Source of the DNA: Pseudolactococcus piscium
GTDB lineage: Bacteria; Bacillota; Bacilli; Lactobacillales; Streptococcaceae
NCBI RefSeq assembly: GCF_002441695.1
Contig: NZ_JXJW01000013.1
Coordinates: forward strand, 1-64,000
Direction: 5' to 3'
DNA length: 64,000 nt
Part shown: positions 17,373-27,224 of the stretch, in pieces
Numbering within the stretch: the stretch's first letter is position 1
How the letters are laid out: every line of letters begins with the position of its first letter
The notes under the pieces: model-generated
What the model saw: only the letters and a program-made list of their open reading frames with translations
Databases searched by the model: none
Told to the model about the DNA's origin: nothing
Program-made: the position numbers and the translations under genes

Positions 17373-17876
17373 TTGAATAAAATTAAAGTTATTGACATGG
17401 TTCAGATAGCAGTTGTTGCTGCGCTCTATGTCATCGTAACAGTTGTCCTGGGGCCGCTTGGCTCTGGCGCGATTCAGTTTCGGCTATCCGAGTTATTTAA
17501 CTTTTTAGCCTTCTACAATAAGAAATATATTTGGGCAGTCACCATAGGCTGTGTCATCTCAAACTATATATCTAGTACCTTGGTTGATGTTTTTGTCGGT
17601 AGTCTATCAACCTTATTATTTGTAACATTGGGCGTATATCTGTTTAAAAGATACATGCAGCAAGACATATTGGGTGGATTAACAAATAAAGCATTTCTCT
17701 ATTTTGCCATCTTCTTTTCATTGACTATGGTGACAGTTGCAGCAGAACTTAGCATTATGCTGGATTTACCCTTCTTTTTAACTTGGTTGACCACTGGCCT
17801 GGGTGAGTTAGTTTCCTTACTTATCGGTAGTGTGATCGTTGTTCAAGTTTCAAAACGGATAGATCTAACAAAATAG
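17373..17876 (+). CDS. queT: QueT, queuosine precursor (preQ1) transporter
   Basis: This 167-residue ECF-type substrate-binding membrane protein has five to six helices and takes up queuosine precursor. Family marks are GPLGSGAIQFRLSELFNF near residues 27-45. The start is TTG at 17373, chosen because AAAGGAGATTCAT, the riboswitch-controlled ribosome-binding site, lies immediately upstream; an upstream in-frame start would read through the riboswitch. Regulation is by the preQ1-II riboswitch. The gpx gene follows 15 bases after the stop. Confidence 0.93.
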   Translation: MNKIKVIDMVQIAVVAALYVIVTVVLGPLGSGAIQFRLSELFNFLAFYNKKYIWAVTIGCVISNYISSTLVDVFVGSLSTLLFVTLGVYLFKRYMQQDILGGLTNKAFLYFAIFFSLTMVTVAAELSIMLDLPFFLTWLTTGLGELVSLLIGSVIVVQVSKRIDLTK

Positions 17877-17879
17877 GTG

Positions 17880-17885
17880 TATAAT
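17880..17885 (+). promoter_or_regulatory. -10 hexamer exactly six bases before the gpx start
   Basis: TATAAT ends at 17885 and ATG begins at 17892, the position where transcription would be expected to start. There is no convincing -35 and the TG of an extended -10 is one base out of register. AGGTG at 17875-17879 could instead act as a distant ribosome-binding site in queT read-through mRNA. Confidence 0.4.
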
Positions 17886-17891
17886 GTAGTT

Positions 17892-18365
17892 ATGAATATA
17901 TATGACTATACAGTGAAAGATAATAAGGGAGAGCAAATTTCCTTATCAGCATATAGGGGACAAACACTCCTCATTGTCAATACGGCTACCGGATGTGGCT
18001 TTACGCCGCAGTATAAGGGATTACAGGACTTATATGACACCTATAAAGATCAAGGCTTTACGATCTTAGATTTTCCTTGTAATCAATTTGGTGATCAAGC
18101 CCCAGGAAGCGCCGAAGAGATTGCTGAATTTTGTGAGTTACGTTATCATACGACCTTTCCTCAGTTCGCAAAAATTGATGTCAATGGTCAAACTGCTGAT
18201 CCGCTCTATGCCTACTTAAAAAGTGAAAAAACGGGTGCCTTGACCGCAGATATTAAATGGAATTTTACAAAATTTCTTGTAGACAAGTCAGGTAAAGTTG
18301 TCAAGCGCTATGGGTCAGCTAAAAAACCAGAGAACATCGCAAAGGATTTAATAGACATACTTTAA
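17892..18365 (+). CDS. gpo: Glutathione peroxidase (Cys type)
   Basis: This 157-residue thiol peroxidase of the glutathione peroxidase family reduces hydroperoxides, in bacteria usually with thioredoxin or glutathione. Catalytic positions are visible: Cys in NTATGCGFTPQY, Gln in FPCNQFGDQAPG, and Trp-Asn in IKWNFTKFLVD. It uses Cys, not selenocysteine. The start is the ATG at 17892 (MNIYDYTVKDNKG), which fits family N-termini; a GTG 15 bases upstream lies at the queT stop. It may be transcribed both from queT and from a -10 directly before its start. Confidence 0.93.
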   Translation: MNIYDYTVKDNKGEQISLSAYRGQTLLIVNTATGCGFTPQYKGLQDLYDTYKDQGFTILDFPCNQFGDQAPGSAEEIAEFCELRYHTTFPQFAKIDVNGQTADPLYAYLKSEKTGALTADIKWNFTKFLVDKSGKVVKRYGSAKKPENIAKDLIDIL

Positions 18366-18386
18366 ACGCTCATTTGGGCGTTTTTA
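18364..18386 (+). terminator. gpx terminator
   Basis: AACGCT and GGCGTT stem with a small loop, followed by TTTTT. The next promoter (TATAAT at 18390-18395) begins immediately after. Confidence 0.75.
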
Positions 18387-18389
18387 TGT

Positions 18390-18418
18390 TATAATAAAAA
18401 CTATAGTAAGCGCTTTCT
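18390..18418 (+). promoter_or_regulatory. -10 and cre-like site before the small gene at 18449
   Basis: A -10 (TATAAT, about 18390) is followed by AGTAAGCGCTTTCT (18405-18418), which differs from the CcpA cre consensus TGNAANCGNWNNCW at the first base only. A site just downstream of the start point would act as a roadblock. Binding is inferred. Confidence 0.45.
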
Positions 18419-18448
18419 AAAACAGTTTAAGAATAAAGGAGACGATGT

Positions 18449-18646
18449 ATGAACAAAGCACAGATGGTCTATAAACTTAAGCAACTTGGGCATAATCAAG
18501 AGAAGATTGCAGAAATTTTTATTGGCAATAAAGAATTTCATCGGGCTGAGATTGCACAAACAAAACATATCATGTATGAAAACTTTGCAGAACTCCTAGA
18601 GCATTGGCTGGAAGACGAAAAGGAAGCAGAGGAAATGACAGCATAA
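18449..18646 (+). CDS. Small hypothetical protein
   Basis: This is a 65-residue charged, helical protein with an acidic C-terminus (EDEKEAEEMTA). It has no membrane segment. It starts at ATG behind AAAGGAG with good spacing, has its own promoter and a strong terminator, and so is a genuine single-gene unit. I do not recognise the family. A possible cre site over the promoter hints at control by carbon source, but that is inference. Confidence 0.7.
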   Translation: MNKAQMVYKLKQLGHNQEKIAEIFIGNKEFHRAEIAQTKHIMYENFAELLEHWLEDEKEAEEMTA

Positions 18647-18681
18647 AAAAATGATGCAAGTGAAAATCTTGCATCATTTTT
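18647..18681 (+). terminator. Terminator after the small gene at 18449
   Basis: AATGATGCAAG and CTTGCATCATT form a perfect stem with a 7-base loop, flanked by A and T runs, so it may work in both directions. Confidence 0.95.
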
Positions 18682-18772
18682 GATTGACCTGCTGTTAGGG
18701 ATTTCTCAAAGTATCACTATAAAAAAGGCTATAACGTTACTGAGCCGAATAAAGGATTTGAGGACGCTTGAA

Positions 18773-18800
18773 TTGAATTATTTCTGTAATTTGTTACACT
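18773..18800 (+). promoter_or_regulatory. Promoter of the small membrane protein at 18809
   Basis: TTGAAT (18773-18778), 16 bases, then TACACT (18795-18800) with TGT before it. The ATG begins 9 bases after the -10, so the expected leader is only one or two bases. Confidence 0.6.
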
Positions 18801-18808
18801 ATAGGTAT

Positions 18809-18988
18809 ATGATTAAACAACAATTTTATGTATTTAGTATTGGTACGATAATCTATGCCTGGTTTTTTGCAGATGCTTTGTTTACAGGGCAATCTTTTTT
18901 GACTGGATTTTGGAGTCTTCTTTTGATGCGTAAGGCGTTCATTGCTTATAAAGCAGACAAATGGATTAGATTAAATATCAAGAATTAA
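18809..18988 (+). CDS. Small membrane protein, DUF3272-like
   Basis: The product is 59 residues with one or two hydrophobic segments (FYVFSIGTIIYAWFFADALF; FLTGFWSLLLMR). Size and pattern resemble the DUF3272 proteins of streptococci, whose function is unknown. The frame is open 43 codons further upstream, but a good promoter lies inside that stretch, so the short form is preferred. No ribosome-binding site is present at a normal distance. It ends before a bidirectional terminator shared with birA. Confidence 0.6.
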   Translation: MIKQQFYVFSIGTIIYAWFFADALFTGQSFLTGFWSLLLMRKAFIAYKADKWIRLNIKN

Positions 18989-19014
18989 GCCTGTCTGAAA
19001 CAGATGAGCATAAC

Positions 19015-19057
19015 AAAAAAAGCTCTGAGAAAGATAAGCTCAGAGCCATTTTTTTAA
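19015..19057. terminator. Bidirectional terminator between the small membrane protein and birA
   Basis: GCTCTGAG and CTCAGAGC form a stem with A's on the left and T's on the right. Its right arm overlaps the birA stop codon region. Confidence 0.9.
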
Positions 19058-19765
19058 GGAAATCTCTCCAGAAGAGAGGACTTTTATGAGGCCGCCAGTG
19101 TTGACAATCAGCTCGCCTGTTTCTGTCAGATCTGTTGCTGTACCACTTATTAGCTGACCATTTTCTTCGAATTCGACGGTTTTACCAAGGATGAAGGAGT
19201 GGGCGTGGTAAATGTTGAAAAAGGCATCATCAGATCTTAGTTTATCAAATTGAGCCCATATTTCTGCAATCAAGTCACTGCGTGTGATCGTGGGAGCATC
19301 ATCCGAAAATAGTGAGCTAGCTTTTTCCCTTAAGTCGATCGGCAAGTCAAAACTGTTGAAGTTTAAGCCGATGCCGATGACAATTTGTTGACTAGATATC
19401 AGATATTCAACTAGGACACCTGCTATTTTTTTATTGTGGAGATAAATATCGTTAACCCATTTGATTTGAGGGTTTTTATTTGTTAGCTTTTCTATAGCAG
19501 TCACGATAGCAGCAGCTGTTAAAATCGTGTAGTTTTTGACTTCCTCAGATACGTTGAGAACAAGTGACATGTAGATACCGTTGCCTTTAGAGGCGAGATA
19601 CTGTCTGCCAAAACGGCCACGGGCATTGGTCTGCATATCAGCGATAAATAATTTTTTATCGACGAGGTCGTTTTTTGCGTCAAGCTGAGTTGATGCGCTG
19701 CTTTCGACAGCAGAAGCACTGACTAGCCAGGGATTTTTTTCAAGAATATCGTTAATGTCTATCAT
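19040..19765 (-). CDS. birA: Biotin--[acetyl-CoA carboxylase] ligase (catalytic form without HTH)
   Basis: This enzyme attaches biotin to the biotin carboxyl carrier protein by way of biotinyl-AMP. It has 241 residues: the catalytic domain with ARGRFGRQYLA (the biotin/AMP loop), IKWVNDIYLHNKKIAG (with the conserved KWVND and KIAG) and GIGLNFN, then a small C-terminal SH3-like domain. There is no N-terminal DNA-binding domain, so it is not expected to act as a repressor. The start ATG at 19765 has no ribosome-binding site; a perfect extended -10 ends exactly six bases before it. It is divergent from metK. Confidence 0.93.
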   Translation of the reverse strand: MIDINDILEKNPWLVSASAVESSASTQLDAKNDLVDKKLFIADMQTNARGRFGRQYLASKGNGIYMSLVLNVSEEVKNYTILTAAAIVTAIEKLTNKNPQIKWVNDIYLHNKKIAGVLVEYLISSQQIVIGIGLNFNSFDLPIDLREKASSLFSDDAPTITRSDLIAEIWAQFDKLRSDDAFFNIYHAHSFILGKTVEFEENGQLISGTATDLTETGELIVNTGGLIKVLSSGEISLKKWL

Positions 19766-19771
19766 GTTTAA

Positions 19772-19780
19772 ATTATATCA
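19772..19780 (-). promoter_or_regulatory. Extended -10 exactly six bases before birA (leaderless)
   Basis: Minus-strand TGATATAAT, then TTAAAC, then ATG. Transcription would be expected to begin at the A of the start codon. No Shine-Dalgarno sequence is present. Confidence 0.7.
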
Positions 19781-19831
19781 TGGAATTATCCGGAAATGAT
19801 GGCGAAATGCACAATGAAGTGGTAGAATAGG

Positions 19832-19912
19832 ACTGTTACTTTCCGAAGGTGGCGCTAACCTTTCCATAGCGCCGTTTCCTGTAACCTAAATAGAAAGAAA
19901 AGTAGGGGAAAA
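19832..19912 (+). ncRNA. SAM-III (SMK box) riboswitch before metK
   Basis: The SMK box binds S-adenosylmethionine and hides the ribosome-binding site of metK. Visible parts: outer stem GTTAC (19835-19839) with GTAAC (19881-19885), the conserved CCGAAGG just inside it, and an inner stem GGCGC/GCGCC with an expanded loop compared with the enterococcal form. The metK ribosome-binding site AGGGGA (19904-19909) can pair with the TTTCC stretch. The layout is the standard one for Lactobacillales metK. Confidence 0.93.
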
Positions 19913-19915
19913 ATT

Positions 19916-21103
19916 ATGTCAGAGAAGAACTTATTTACAAGCGAGAGTGTGTCAGAAGGACATCCAGATAAGATTGCAGATCAAATTTCAGATGCGATTT
20001 TAGATGCGATTCTAACACAGGATCCAGATGCACACGTCGCGGCAGAAACAGTTGTTTATACTGGATCTGTCCATGTATTTGGTGAAATATCAACAACAGC
20101 TTATGTCAATATCGACGAAATCGTCAGACAGACGATTAAAGAAATTGGCTATACTGATGCGAGTTTTGGCTTTGACTATAAGACAGTCGGTGTTCATCCA
20201 TCTATCGTCGAACAATCAGCAGATATTGCCCAAGGGGTCAATGAAGCGATTGAAGTCAGAGGTAATGACCAGCAAGATGCGCTTGATCTTATCGGAGCTG
20301 GTGACCAAGGGTTGATGTTTGGCTATGCCAACAAAGAGACTGCAGAATATATGCCGCTTGCGATTTCGCTATCACATCAATTAGTCAAAAGACTAGCAGA
20401 TTTGCGTAAAACAGGTGAGATTGCTTACCTTCGTCCAGATGCGAAAAGTCAAGTGACTGTTGAATATGATGAAAATGATGTTGCCAAACGGATTGATACC
20501 ATCGTGATTTCAACCCAACATGCACCAGATGCAACTAACGAACAAATCAAAGCCGATGTGATCGACAAAGTGATTAAAGTTGTCATTCCTGCTGAGTTGT
20601 TAGATGATCAAACCAAGTATTTCATCAATCCAACAGGCCGTTTTGTTATCGGTGGTCCTCAAGGTGATTCTGGCTTGACTGGTCGTAAAATTATCGTGGA
20701 CACTTATGGTGGGTATGCCCATCATGGTGGTGGTGCCTTCTCAGGCAAGGATGCAACAAAAGTAGACCGTTCTGCTTCGTACGCAGCACGCTATATTGCA
20801 AAAAACATTGTGGCCGCAGGTCTCGCAGAAAAGGCTGAAATTCAATTAAGCTATGCAATAGGCGTTGCCCAACCTATCTCGATTCATGTAGACACATTTG
20901 GGACAGGTAAAGTATCAAATGAGTTGCTAATTGGTGCAATTAGAGAAAACTTTGATCTTCGTCCAGCTGGTATCATCAAAATGCTTGATTTGAAACGGCC
21001 AATCTACCGTCAAACGGCTGCCTATGGCCACTTTGGTCGGACAGATGTCGAGTTACCATGGGAAAAACTAGATAAAGTAGAAATTTTAAGCGCGCTTTTG
21101 TGA
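19916..21103 (+). CDS. metK: S-adenosylmethionine synthase
   Basis: MetK makes S-adenosylmethionine from methionine and ATP. It has 395 residues, the family length. Signatures are [14 protein letters not shown] near the N-terminus, [12 protein letters not shown], the P-loop-like [15 protein letters not shown], and [15 protein letters not shown] at the C-terminus. It is translated from AGGGG controlled by the SMK-box riboswitch, so it is shut down when its product is plentiful. It stands alone and is followed by a terminator. Confidence 0.98.
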   Translation: MSEKNLFTSESVSEGHPDKIADQISDAILDAILTQDPDAHVAAETVVYTGSVHVFGEISTTAYVNIDEIVRQTIKEIGYTDASFGFDYKTVGVHPSIVEQSADIAQGVNEAIEVRGNDQQDALDLIGAGDQGLMFGYANKETAEYMPLAISLSHQLVKRLADLRKTGEIAYLRPDAKSQVTVEYDENDVAKRIDTIVISTQHAPDATNEQIKADVIDKVIKVVIPAELLDDQTKYFINPTGRFVIGGPQGDSGLTGRKIIVDTYGGYAHHGGGAFSGKDATKVDRSASYAARYIAKNIVAAGLAEKAEIQLSYAIGVAQPISIHVDTFGTGKVSNELLIGAIRENFDLRPAGIIKMLDLKRPIYRQTAAYGHFGRTDVELPWEKLDKVEILSALL

Positions 21104-21127
21104 AAAACGCGATAATATGATATAATT

Positions 21128-21168
21128 AATTCGTGTGCATGGCTTTAGCTGATGTACACGAATTTTTT
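21128..21168 (+). terminator. metK terminator
   Basis: AATTCGTGTGCAT and ATGTACACGAATT pair (one G-T pair) and are followed by TTTTTT. Confidence 0.93.
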
Positions 21169-21458
21169 AAGTTTCCTTAAAAAAGTATGATGAAAATAAC
21201 CTATATCAAATGTAAATAATAAAGAAGCTATATCAAGTTGGTCAGTGATACTAAGTTGCCAAATAGGTGGTATGTTTGTTGTTTGAACAGTAGACTTATA
21301 GAAAAGTTTAGTGACGATTTCTGCCTTATCAGAGATGCGTTATGCGAACTGCTAAGGTAAAAAAGTAACTGGAAAGAGATATGAATTATTGGATTTGCTA
21401 TATTGTTCAAGTCGTTGCTTTTAGTGGAACTTGATAATAGAAAATAATGAGGAATACA
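21169..21458 (+). other. Non-coding gap before rny
   Basis: About 290 bases of AT-rich sequence with no supported gene on either strand. I see no tRNA, riboswitch or strong terminator in it. It presumably holds the rny promoter and leader. A structured RNA cannot be ruled out by eye. Confidence 0.5.
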
Positions 21459-23057
21459 ATGATTGGAGCACTTATTGCTGGCATCATTGCCTTGTTGATT
21501 GGATTAGGAATTGGTTTTGTATTTCGGAATGTACAATTAAAAAGTGCCCAGGCAGATAGTCAGAGCTTAATTGAACAAGCTGAACGCAAAGCGAATGAGC
21601 TCACGAAACAGGCGAAAGTCGAGGCTGAAATTCTTAAGAAAGAATCTGAAAATCTTGAAAAAGAAAAGATTTTAGCATTAAAAGAAGAAGGCCAAAAACG
21701 TCGTGAGTCGATAGAAAATGAGTTTATAGAAACTCGGACTGAGTTAAAAGCATCAGAGAAACGTCTGAAACAGCGTGAAGAAATTCTTGATCGTAAGGAT
21801 GATACGTTGACGCGTAAAGAACAATCTCTAGATTCAAAAGAAGAAAATCTATCAAACAAAACTAACACGCTCAGCAAGCGCGAAGAAGCATTATCGCAAA
21901 TTGAAGCAGAAAAGGCCGCTGAACTAGCACGTATTGCAAGTTTAAGTCATGATGAAGCAAAAGAAATTATTTTAACCCAAACTAAAGGGTCATTATCGAA
22001 AGAAATGGCACAATTGATTCGGGCTAGTGAAGAAAAAGCAACAGCAGAAGCTGATAAAAAAGCAAAAAACATCATTACACTTGCCATGCAACGTGTATCG
22101 GGTGATTTTGTAAGTGAACAAACAGTCAGTGTTGTGACTTTGCCAGATGATGGTATGAAGGGTCGGATTATCGGTCGTGAAGGTCGTAATATTCGAACAT
22201 TTGAAGCATTGACTGGGATTGATGTCATCATTGATGATACGCCTGAGGCAGTTATTTTATCTGGATTTGATCCAATTCGTCGAGAAATCGCGAGATTGAC
22301 TTTGGAACAACTCGTACAAGATGGTCGTATTCATCCTGCACGTATAGAAGAATTAGTCGAGAAGAATCGTAAAGATCTAGAACGAAAAATCAGAGAGTAC
22401 GGCGAACAGGCAGCGTTTGAAGTAGGTGCGCATACCTTACATCCGGATCTGATGAAGATTATGGGACGTCTCCATTTTAGAACGTCTTATGGCCAAAATG
22501 TCTTGAATCACTCGATCGAGGTCGCTAATCTTGCGGGAAATCTTGCTGGTGAGATGGGTGAAAATGTCTCCCTTGCAAAACGTGCAGGATTCTTACATGA
22601 TATTGGTAAGGCGCTAGACCACGAAATTGAAGGTAGTCACGTTGAAATTGGCACTGAGTTAGCTAAGAAGTATAAGGAAAGCCCAGTTGTGATTAATGCG
22701 ATTGCCAGTCACCATGGTGATACAGAACCAACAAACAACATCTCTATCCTAGTTGCAGCAGCAGATGCTTTGTCAGCTGCTCGACCTGGTGCGCGTCGTG
22801 AGTCGATTGATAACTATATCAAGCGATTGCAAAATCTGGAAGAAATTTCTAACGGATTTGAAGGCGTAGAAACGTCATTTGCCTTACAGGCTGGACGTGA
22901 AATTCGCGTTATGGTAAACCCAGCCAAGTTATCGGATAATAAGATGACGGTGTTGGCACATGACATCAAAGAAAAAATAGAAAACGATATGGACTATCCA
23001 GGAAATATCAAAGTGACAGTGATACGTGAAACACGCGTCATTGATTACGCAAAATAA
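21459..23057 (+). CDS. rny: Ribonuclease Y
   Basis: RNase Y is the membrane-anchored endonuclease that starts decay of many mRNAs in Firmicutes. The product is 532 residues: one N-terminal helix (about 2-22), a long charged coiled coil (about 30-190), a KH domain ([15 protein letters not shown]) and an HD domain with [10 protein letters not shown] and [12 protein letters not shown]. The start is the ATG at 21459; GAGG lies six bases before it, and an ATG 12 bases upstream overlaps that ribosome-binding site. It is a single-gene unit with its own terminator. Confidence 0.96.
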   Translation: MIGALIAGIIALLIGLGIGFVFRNVQLKSAQADSQSLIEQAERKANELTKQAKVEAEILKKESENLEKEKILALKEEGQKRRESIENEFIETRTELKASEKRLKQREEILDRKDDTLTRKEQSLDSKEENLSNKTNTLSKREEALSQIEAEKAAELARIASLSHDEAKEIILTQTKGSLSKEMAQLIRASEEKATAEADKKAKNIITLAMQRVSGDFVSEQTVSVVTLPDDGMKGRIIGREGRNIRTFEALTGIDVIIDDTPEAVILSGFDPIRREIARLTLEQLVQDGRIHPARIEELVEKNRKDLERKIREYGEQAAFEVGAHTLHPDLMKIMGRLHFRTSYGQNVLNHSIEVANLAGNLAGEMGENVSLAKRAGFLHDIGKALDHEIEGSHVEIGTELAKKYKESPVVINAIASHHGDTEPTNNISILVAAADALSAARPGARRESIDNYIKRLQNLEEISNGFEGVETSFALQAGREIRVMVNPAKLSDNKMTVLAHDIKEKIENDMDYPGNIKVTVIRETRVIDYAK

Positions 23058-23070
23058 CTGAATAAGTAAC

Positions 23071-23107
23071 AACTTGGACTGATTAAATGAATCAATCCAA
23101 GTTTTTA
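23071..23107 (+). terminator. rny terminator
   Basis: AACTTGGACTGATT and AATCAATCCAAGTT pair with one mismatch, then TTT. Confidence 0.9.
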
Positions 23108-23226
23108 TTTACTGATTTTGCTGACTCAGATAGTTGCCTGATTACTGATTTTAAAAGGAGTCATATAGATAGCTAGGCCATCTAGTGACATAATAATTAC
23201 TTTGGTCAAGCAGCTTTTCAAATTAA

Positions 23227-23946
<720 letters not shown>

Positions 23947-24067
23947 AGGTACCGACTAGCTCTTAGCTCCCCTTTTAATTAGGTTAGCTAAGATGTCGCA
24001 TCACCTTGTTTGATCATGTATTAAAGATTAGAATTCAAGTTCTAAATAGTAAGAGGTAATAGAAAAT

Positions 24068-24472
24068 ATGATGTTAAAACCGTCAATCGACGTCTTGTTG
24101 GACAAAGTCGATTCAAAATATTCATTAGTAGTTTTAGAAGCAAAGCGTGCACATGAGTTACGTGATGGGGAAGCTGCAACACAAAAATTTTCATCTGTAA
24201 AACCTACTTTGCAAGCATTGGAAGAGTTAGCAGAAGGCAACGTAACGATTCACCCAGCGCCAGAAGCAAAACGAACAGCATTAAAAGAAAAACGTGAATT
24301 AGAACGTCTACTTAAGATTGAAGAAGAACGTAAAATTAAAGAGCAGATAGCAAAAGAGCAAGCTGAAGAAGAAGCCAAACAACGCAAAGATAAAGGTGTT
24401 CCTCAAGCTGCTAAAGCACCAGTTGTCGAAACAGTAGAGGCACCGATTGCTAAAGCTGTTGAGGGTGAGTAA
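24068..24472 (+). CDS. rpoZ: RNA polymerase omega subunit
   Basis: Omega stabilises the beta-prime subunit of RNA polymerase. The conserved part is the first 65 residues ([19 protein letters not shown], then [10 protein letters not shown]). The rest of the 134 residues is a long charged coil ([19 protein letters not shown]) and an Ala/Pro/Val-rich tail, which makes it longer than most omegas but similar to lactococcal ones. The start could be either of two adjacent ATGs (24068 or 24071). AGAGGT lies upstream. A terminator separates it from priA. Confidence 0.93.
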   Translation: MMLKPSIDVLLDKVDSKYSLVVLEAKRAHELRDGEAATQKFSSVKPTLQALEELAEGNVTIHPAPEAKRTALKEKRELERLLKIEEERKIKEQIAKEQAEEEAKQRKDKGVPQAAKAPVVETVEAPIAKAVEGE

Positions 24473-24474
24473 AG

Positions 24475-24499
24475 AAAAAACTGCTTAGGCAGTTTTTTT
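24475..24499 (+). terminator. rpoZ terminator
   Basis: AAAACTGC-TTAG-GCAGTTTT, then further T's. Confidence 0.93.
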
Positions 24500-24680
24500 G
24501 TCTGAGTTTTGTTCGTTCTGATTGTACTATATTTGTTGCTACACATTTTACTTTAATTTGATCAGCTTTTTGTGTAAACTAACTATAGGAAGAATGACAA
24601 TAAACGTGTCTGATTATGTCGCAAATACAAGTGTTTTAAAAACTAGGGACTTGACTTGCTAGGATAGAAAGAGAGCTGTG

Positions 24681-27077
24681 ATGTGTTATCAAATCGCCAA
24701 GATTATTATTGATGTTCCGACCATGCAAACTGACAAGCCTTTTTCTTATCTGATACCCGAGGAATTGAGGCAATTAGTAGCAATTGGCATGCGGGTGCAT
24801 GTACCTTTCGGGCGTAGTAATCGGCTCATGCAAGGGTTTATCGTGGCGCTCTCAGATGCATCAGATGAAACTGAGTTATCTGATGTAGCTGAATTAAAGG
24901 CAATTGCCGAAGTGTTGGATTTTGAACCCGTGCTCAACAGCGAACAGCTTGCCCTTGCAGATGATATGCGACAAACGGTTTTCTCTTATAAAATCTCGAT
25001 ACTCAAAGCCATGCTACCTAATCTACTTAATTCTTCTTATGATAAGGTACTGACAACAGCAGATTCGGAAGTAGCTAAAACCTATTTTGCTACTAAAAAG
25101 GAGATTCACTTCTCAAGCTTGGACACTAAAGAACAGGCTGTGATGATGAAACACCACCGAGAAGGGCGTATCAACATGCGGTACGTTGCGCAGTCTAAAG
25201 CAAGTATCAAAACTGAAAAGCGCGTGTCATTAGTTGATAAACTTGCCCTGGTGAACTTGGCAATCACATCGCGTGCGACAAAGCGCTTGGCTATGAAGGC
25301 TTTTCTAGAAACGCATCCGGAAGAAACGGTTTGGACTTACTCAGAACTGCTTGGGACATTCTCTCGAGATGTTGTGACGTTTTTCGTGTCCCAAGGGATT
25401 TTACGGCTTACAGAAGTGGAAGTGTCGCGTTCACAAGGTTACTTTGATCAGGTGGTACCAGATGAGAAGAAGCAACTAAATGCAGAACAAAATCGTGCAT
25501 ATGAGGCGATCGTTCAAGCTAAAGGTGGTACGTTTCTATTAGAAGGAGTTACTGGGTCTGGTAAAACAGAGGTTTATCTACAGGTGATTGCCCATGCACT
25601 TGCACAAGGAAAAACAGCGATTATGTTAGTGCCAGAAATATCATTAACACCGCTGATGACCAATCGCTTTATCGCTAGATTCGGAGATCGTGTTGCGATT
25701 ATGCATTCAGGATTGTCGGATGGCGAAAAGTATGATGAATGGCGGAAGATAGTATCTGGTAAAGCGAAAGTTGTTGTTGGTGCACGATCAGCAATATTTG
25801 TCCCACTAAAAAATATTGGCACGATTATTATTGATGAAGAACATGAAACGAGTTACAAACAAGATAGCAATCCCCGCTATCATGCAAGAGATGTTGCGAT
25901 TTGGCGTGCAGGCTACCAGCAAGCTACTCTAGTTTTAGGCTCAGCAACACCAAGCCTAGAAACACGAGCACGTGCACAAAAAGAAGTCTACCAGTTACTT
26001 CATCTTAGCCACCGAGCTAATGCGCAAGCTAAGATTCCTGAAGTTCGGATTTTGGATATGCGCAAGCACTTAAACGACCAGTCAGCCTCTTTCTCGAAAG
26101 TGCTATTAGATAAAATTTCGGAAAAAATCGCTAGACAGGAACAGGTTGTGTTGATGCTTAATCGACGGGGCTATTCTTCGTTTATTATGTGTCGGGACTG
26201 TGGCTACGTGCCTGATTGTCCAAATTGTGATATCTCCTTAACACTACATATGGATACTAAGACGCTAAACTGTCATTATTGTGGACATACAGCGGCTATA
26301 CCGTATGCTTGTCCAAACTGTCAAAGTAAGCAAATTCGGTATTATGGCAGTGGGACGCAAAAAGTGGAAGAAGAATTACAGGACTTGATTCCTGGTGCCC
26401 GTATTTTAAGAATGGATGTGGATACAACAAAGAAAAAAGGTGCACATGAGCAAATTCTATCCCGGTTTGGTGCAGGAGAAGCAGACATATTACTAGGGAC
26501 ACAGATGATTGCTAAGGGTCTTGATTTTCCTAACGTTACTCTGGTGGGTGTCATCAATGCCGATACAGCGCTCAATCTGCCTGATTTTAGATCTTCAGAA
26601 CGCACTTTCCAGCTATTAACGCAGGTGGCAGGTCGTGCTGGTCGCGCAGAAAAAGCAGGAGAAGTCCTGATTCAGACCTTTAACCCTGAACACTATGCGA
26701 TTAAGCTAGCGCAAACGCATGATTATGAAGGATTCTATAAGCAAGAGATGGCATTTAGGCGGCAACTCAACTATCCACCTTACTTTTATACGGTGCAACT
26801 GGTTGTTTCTCATCAACTTGAAGAGGAAGCGGTAAAAGCATCCTATGAAATCATGTCGCTTTTAACAGCGCAACTCACTGAACATGCTCGGATTTTAGGG
26901 CCAATCCCCAAGCCGATTGCTAGGACCCATAATCTATATCATTATCAACTCTTGATTAAATATAGATTTGAACCAAATTTGGTGCCAGTGTTAAATTCAG
27001 TTTTAGAGATGACGCAGGATCGCGCACATGAAAAATTACGTATCATCATCGATAACGAACCGCAAAACTTTATGTAA
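24681..27077 (+). CDS. priA: Primosomal protein N' (PriA helicase)
   Basis: PriA restarts stalled replication forks. It has 798 residues: an N-terminal 3'-DNA-binding domain, a helicase core with Walker A GVTGSGKTEVY and DEEH box, a zinc-binding insert of paired Cys motifs (CRDCG, CPNCD, CHYCG, CPNCQ), and helicase C-terminal motifs (TQMIAKGLDFPN, QVAGRAGRAE). The start follows GAGAG; a GTG lies one codon upstream. In Lactococcus lactis priA is normally followed by fmt; here a terminator and rlmB follow instead. Confidence 0.96.
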   Translation: MCYQIAKIIIDVPTMQTDKPFSYLIPEELRQLVAIGMRVHVPFGRSNRLMQGFIVALSDASDETELSDVAELKAIAEVLDFEPVLNSEQLALADDMRQTVFSYKISILKAMLPNLLNSSYDKVLTTADSEVAKTYFATKKEIHFSSLDTKEQAVMMKHHREGRINMRYVAQSKASIKTEKRVSLVDKLALVNLAITSRATKRLAMKAFLETHPEETVWTYSELLGTFSRDVVTFFVSQGILRLTEVEVSRSQGYFDQVVPDEKKQLNAEQNRAYEAIVQAKGGTFLLEGVTGSGKTEVYLQVIAHALAQGKTAIMLVPEISLTPLMTNRFIARFGDRVAIMHSGLSDGEKYDEWRKIVSGKAKVVVGARSAIFVPLKNIGTIIIDEEHETSYKQDSNPRYHARDVAIWRAGYQQATLVLGSATPSLETRARAQKEVYQLLHLSHRANAQAKIPEVRILDMRKHLNDQSASFSKVLLDKISEKIARQEQVVLMLNRRGYSSFIMCRDCGYVPDCPNCDISLTLHMDTKTLNCHYCGHTAAIPYACPNCQSKQIRYYGSGTQKVEEELQDLIPGARILRMDVDTTKKKGAHEQILSRFGAGEADILLGTQMIAKGLDFPNVTLVGVINADTALNLPDFRSSERTFQLLTQVAGRAGRAEKAGEVLIQTFNPEHYAIKLAQTHDYEGFYKQEMAFRRQLNYPPYFYTVQLVVSHQLEEEAVKASYEIMSLLTAQLTEHARILGPIPKPIARTHNLYHYQLLIKYRFEPNLVPVLNSVLEMTQDRAHEKLRIIIDNEPQNFM

Positions 27078-27102
27078 AAAACCGTCAGTAGATGGTTTTT
27101 TT
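27077..27102 (+). terminator. priA terminator
   Basis: AAACCGTC-AGTA-GATGGTTT followed by TTTT. Confidence 0.85.
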
Positions 27103-27209
27103 AGTTAAGCTAAGTCATGCTGCTTTCAGGAAGGTGGTAAGTAAAGGTATAATGAAGCGGAACTGTAAGGGGTGAATAGGATTGTGGATTTCTCTGTCTC
27201 GGAAAAATT

Positions 27210-27218
27210 TGCTATAAT
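27210..27218 (+). promoter_or_regulatory. Extended -10 exactly six bases before rlmB (leaderless)
   Basis: TGCTATAAT (27210-27218) is a perfect extended -10. Six bases (AAGAGT) separate it from the ATG at 27225, which is where transcription should start. The short AAGAG lies too close to the start to act as a ribosome-binding site. Confidence 0.72.
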
Positions 27219-27224
27219 AAGAGT

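Noticed and set aside
21228-21410. Short minus-strand ORF between metK and rny
   Set aside because: Low-complexity composition of AT-rich DNA, no ribosome-binding site and no recognisable family.
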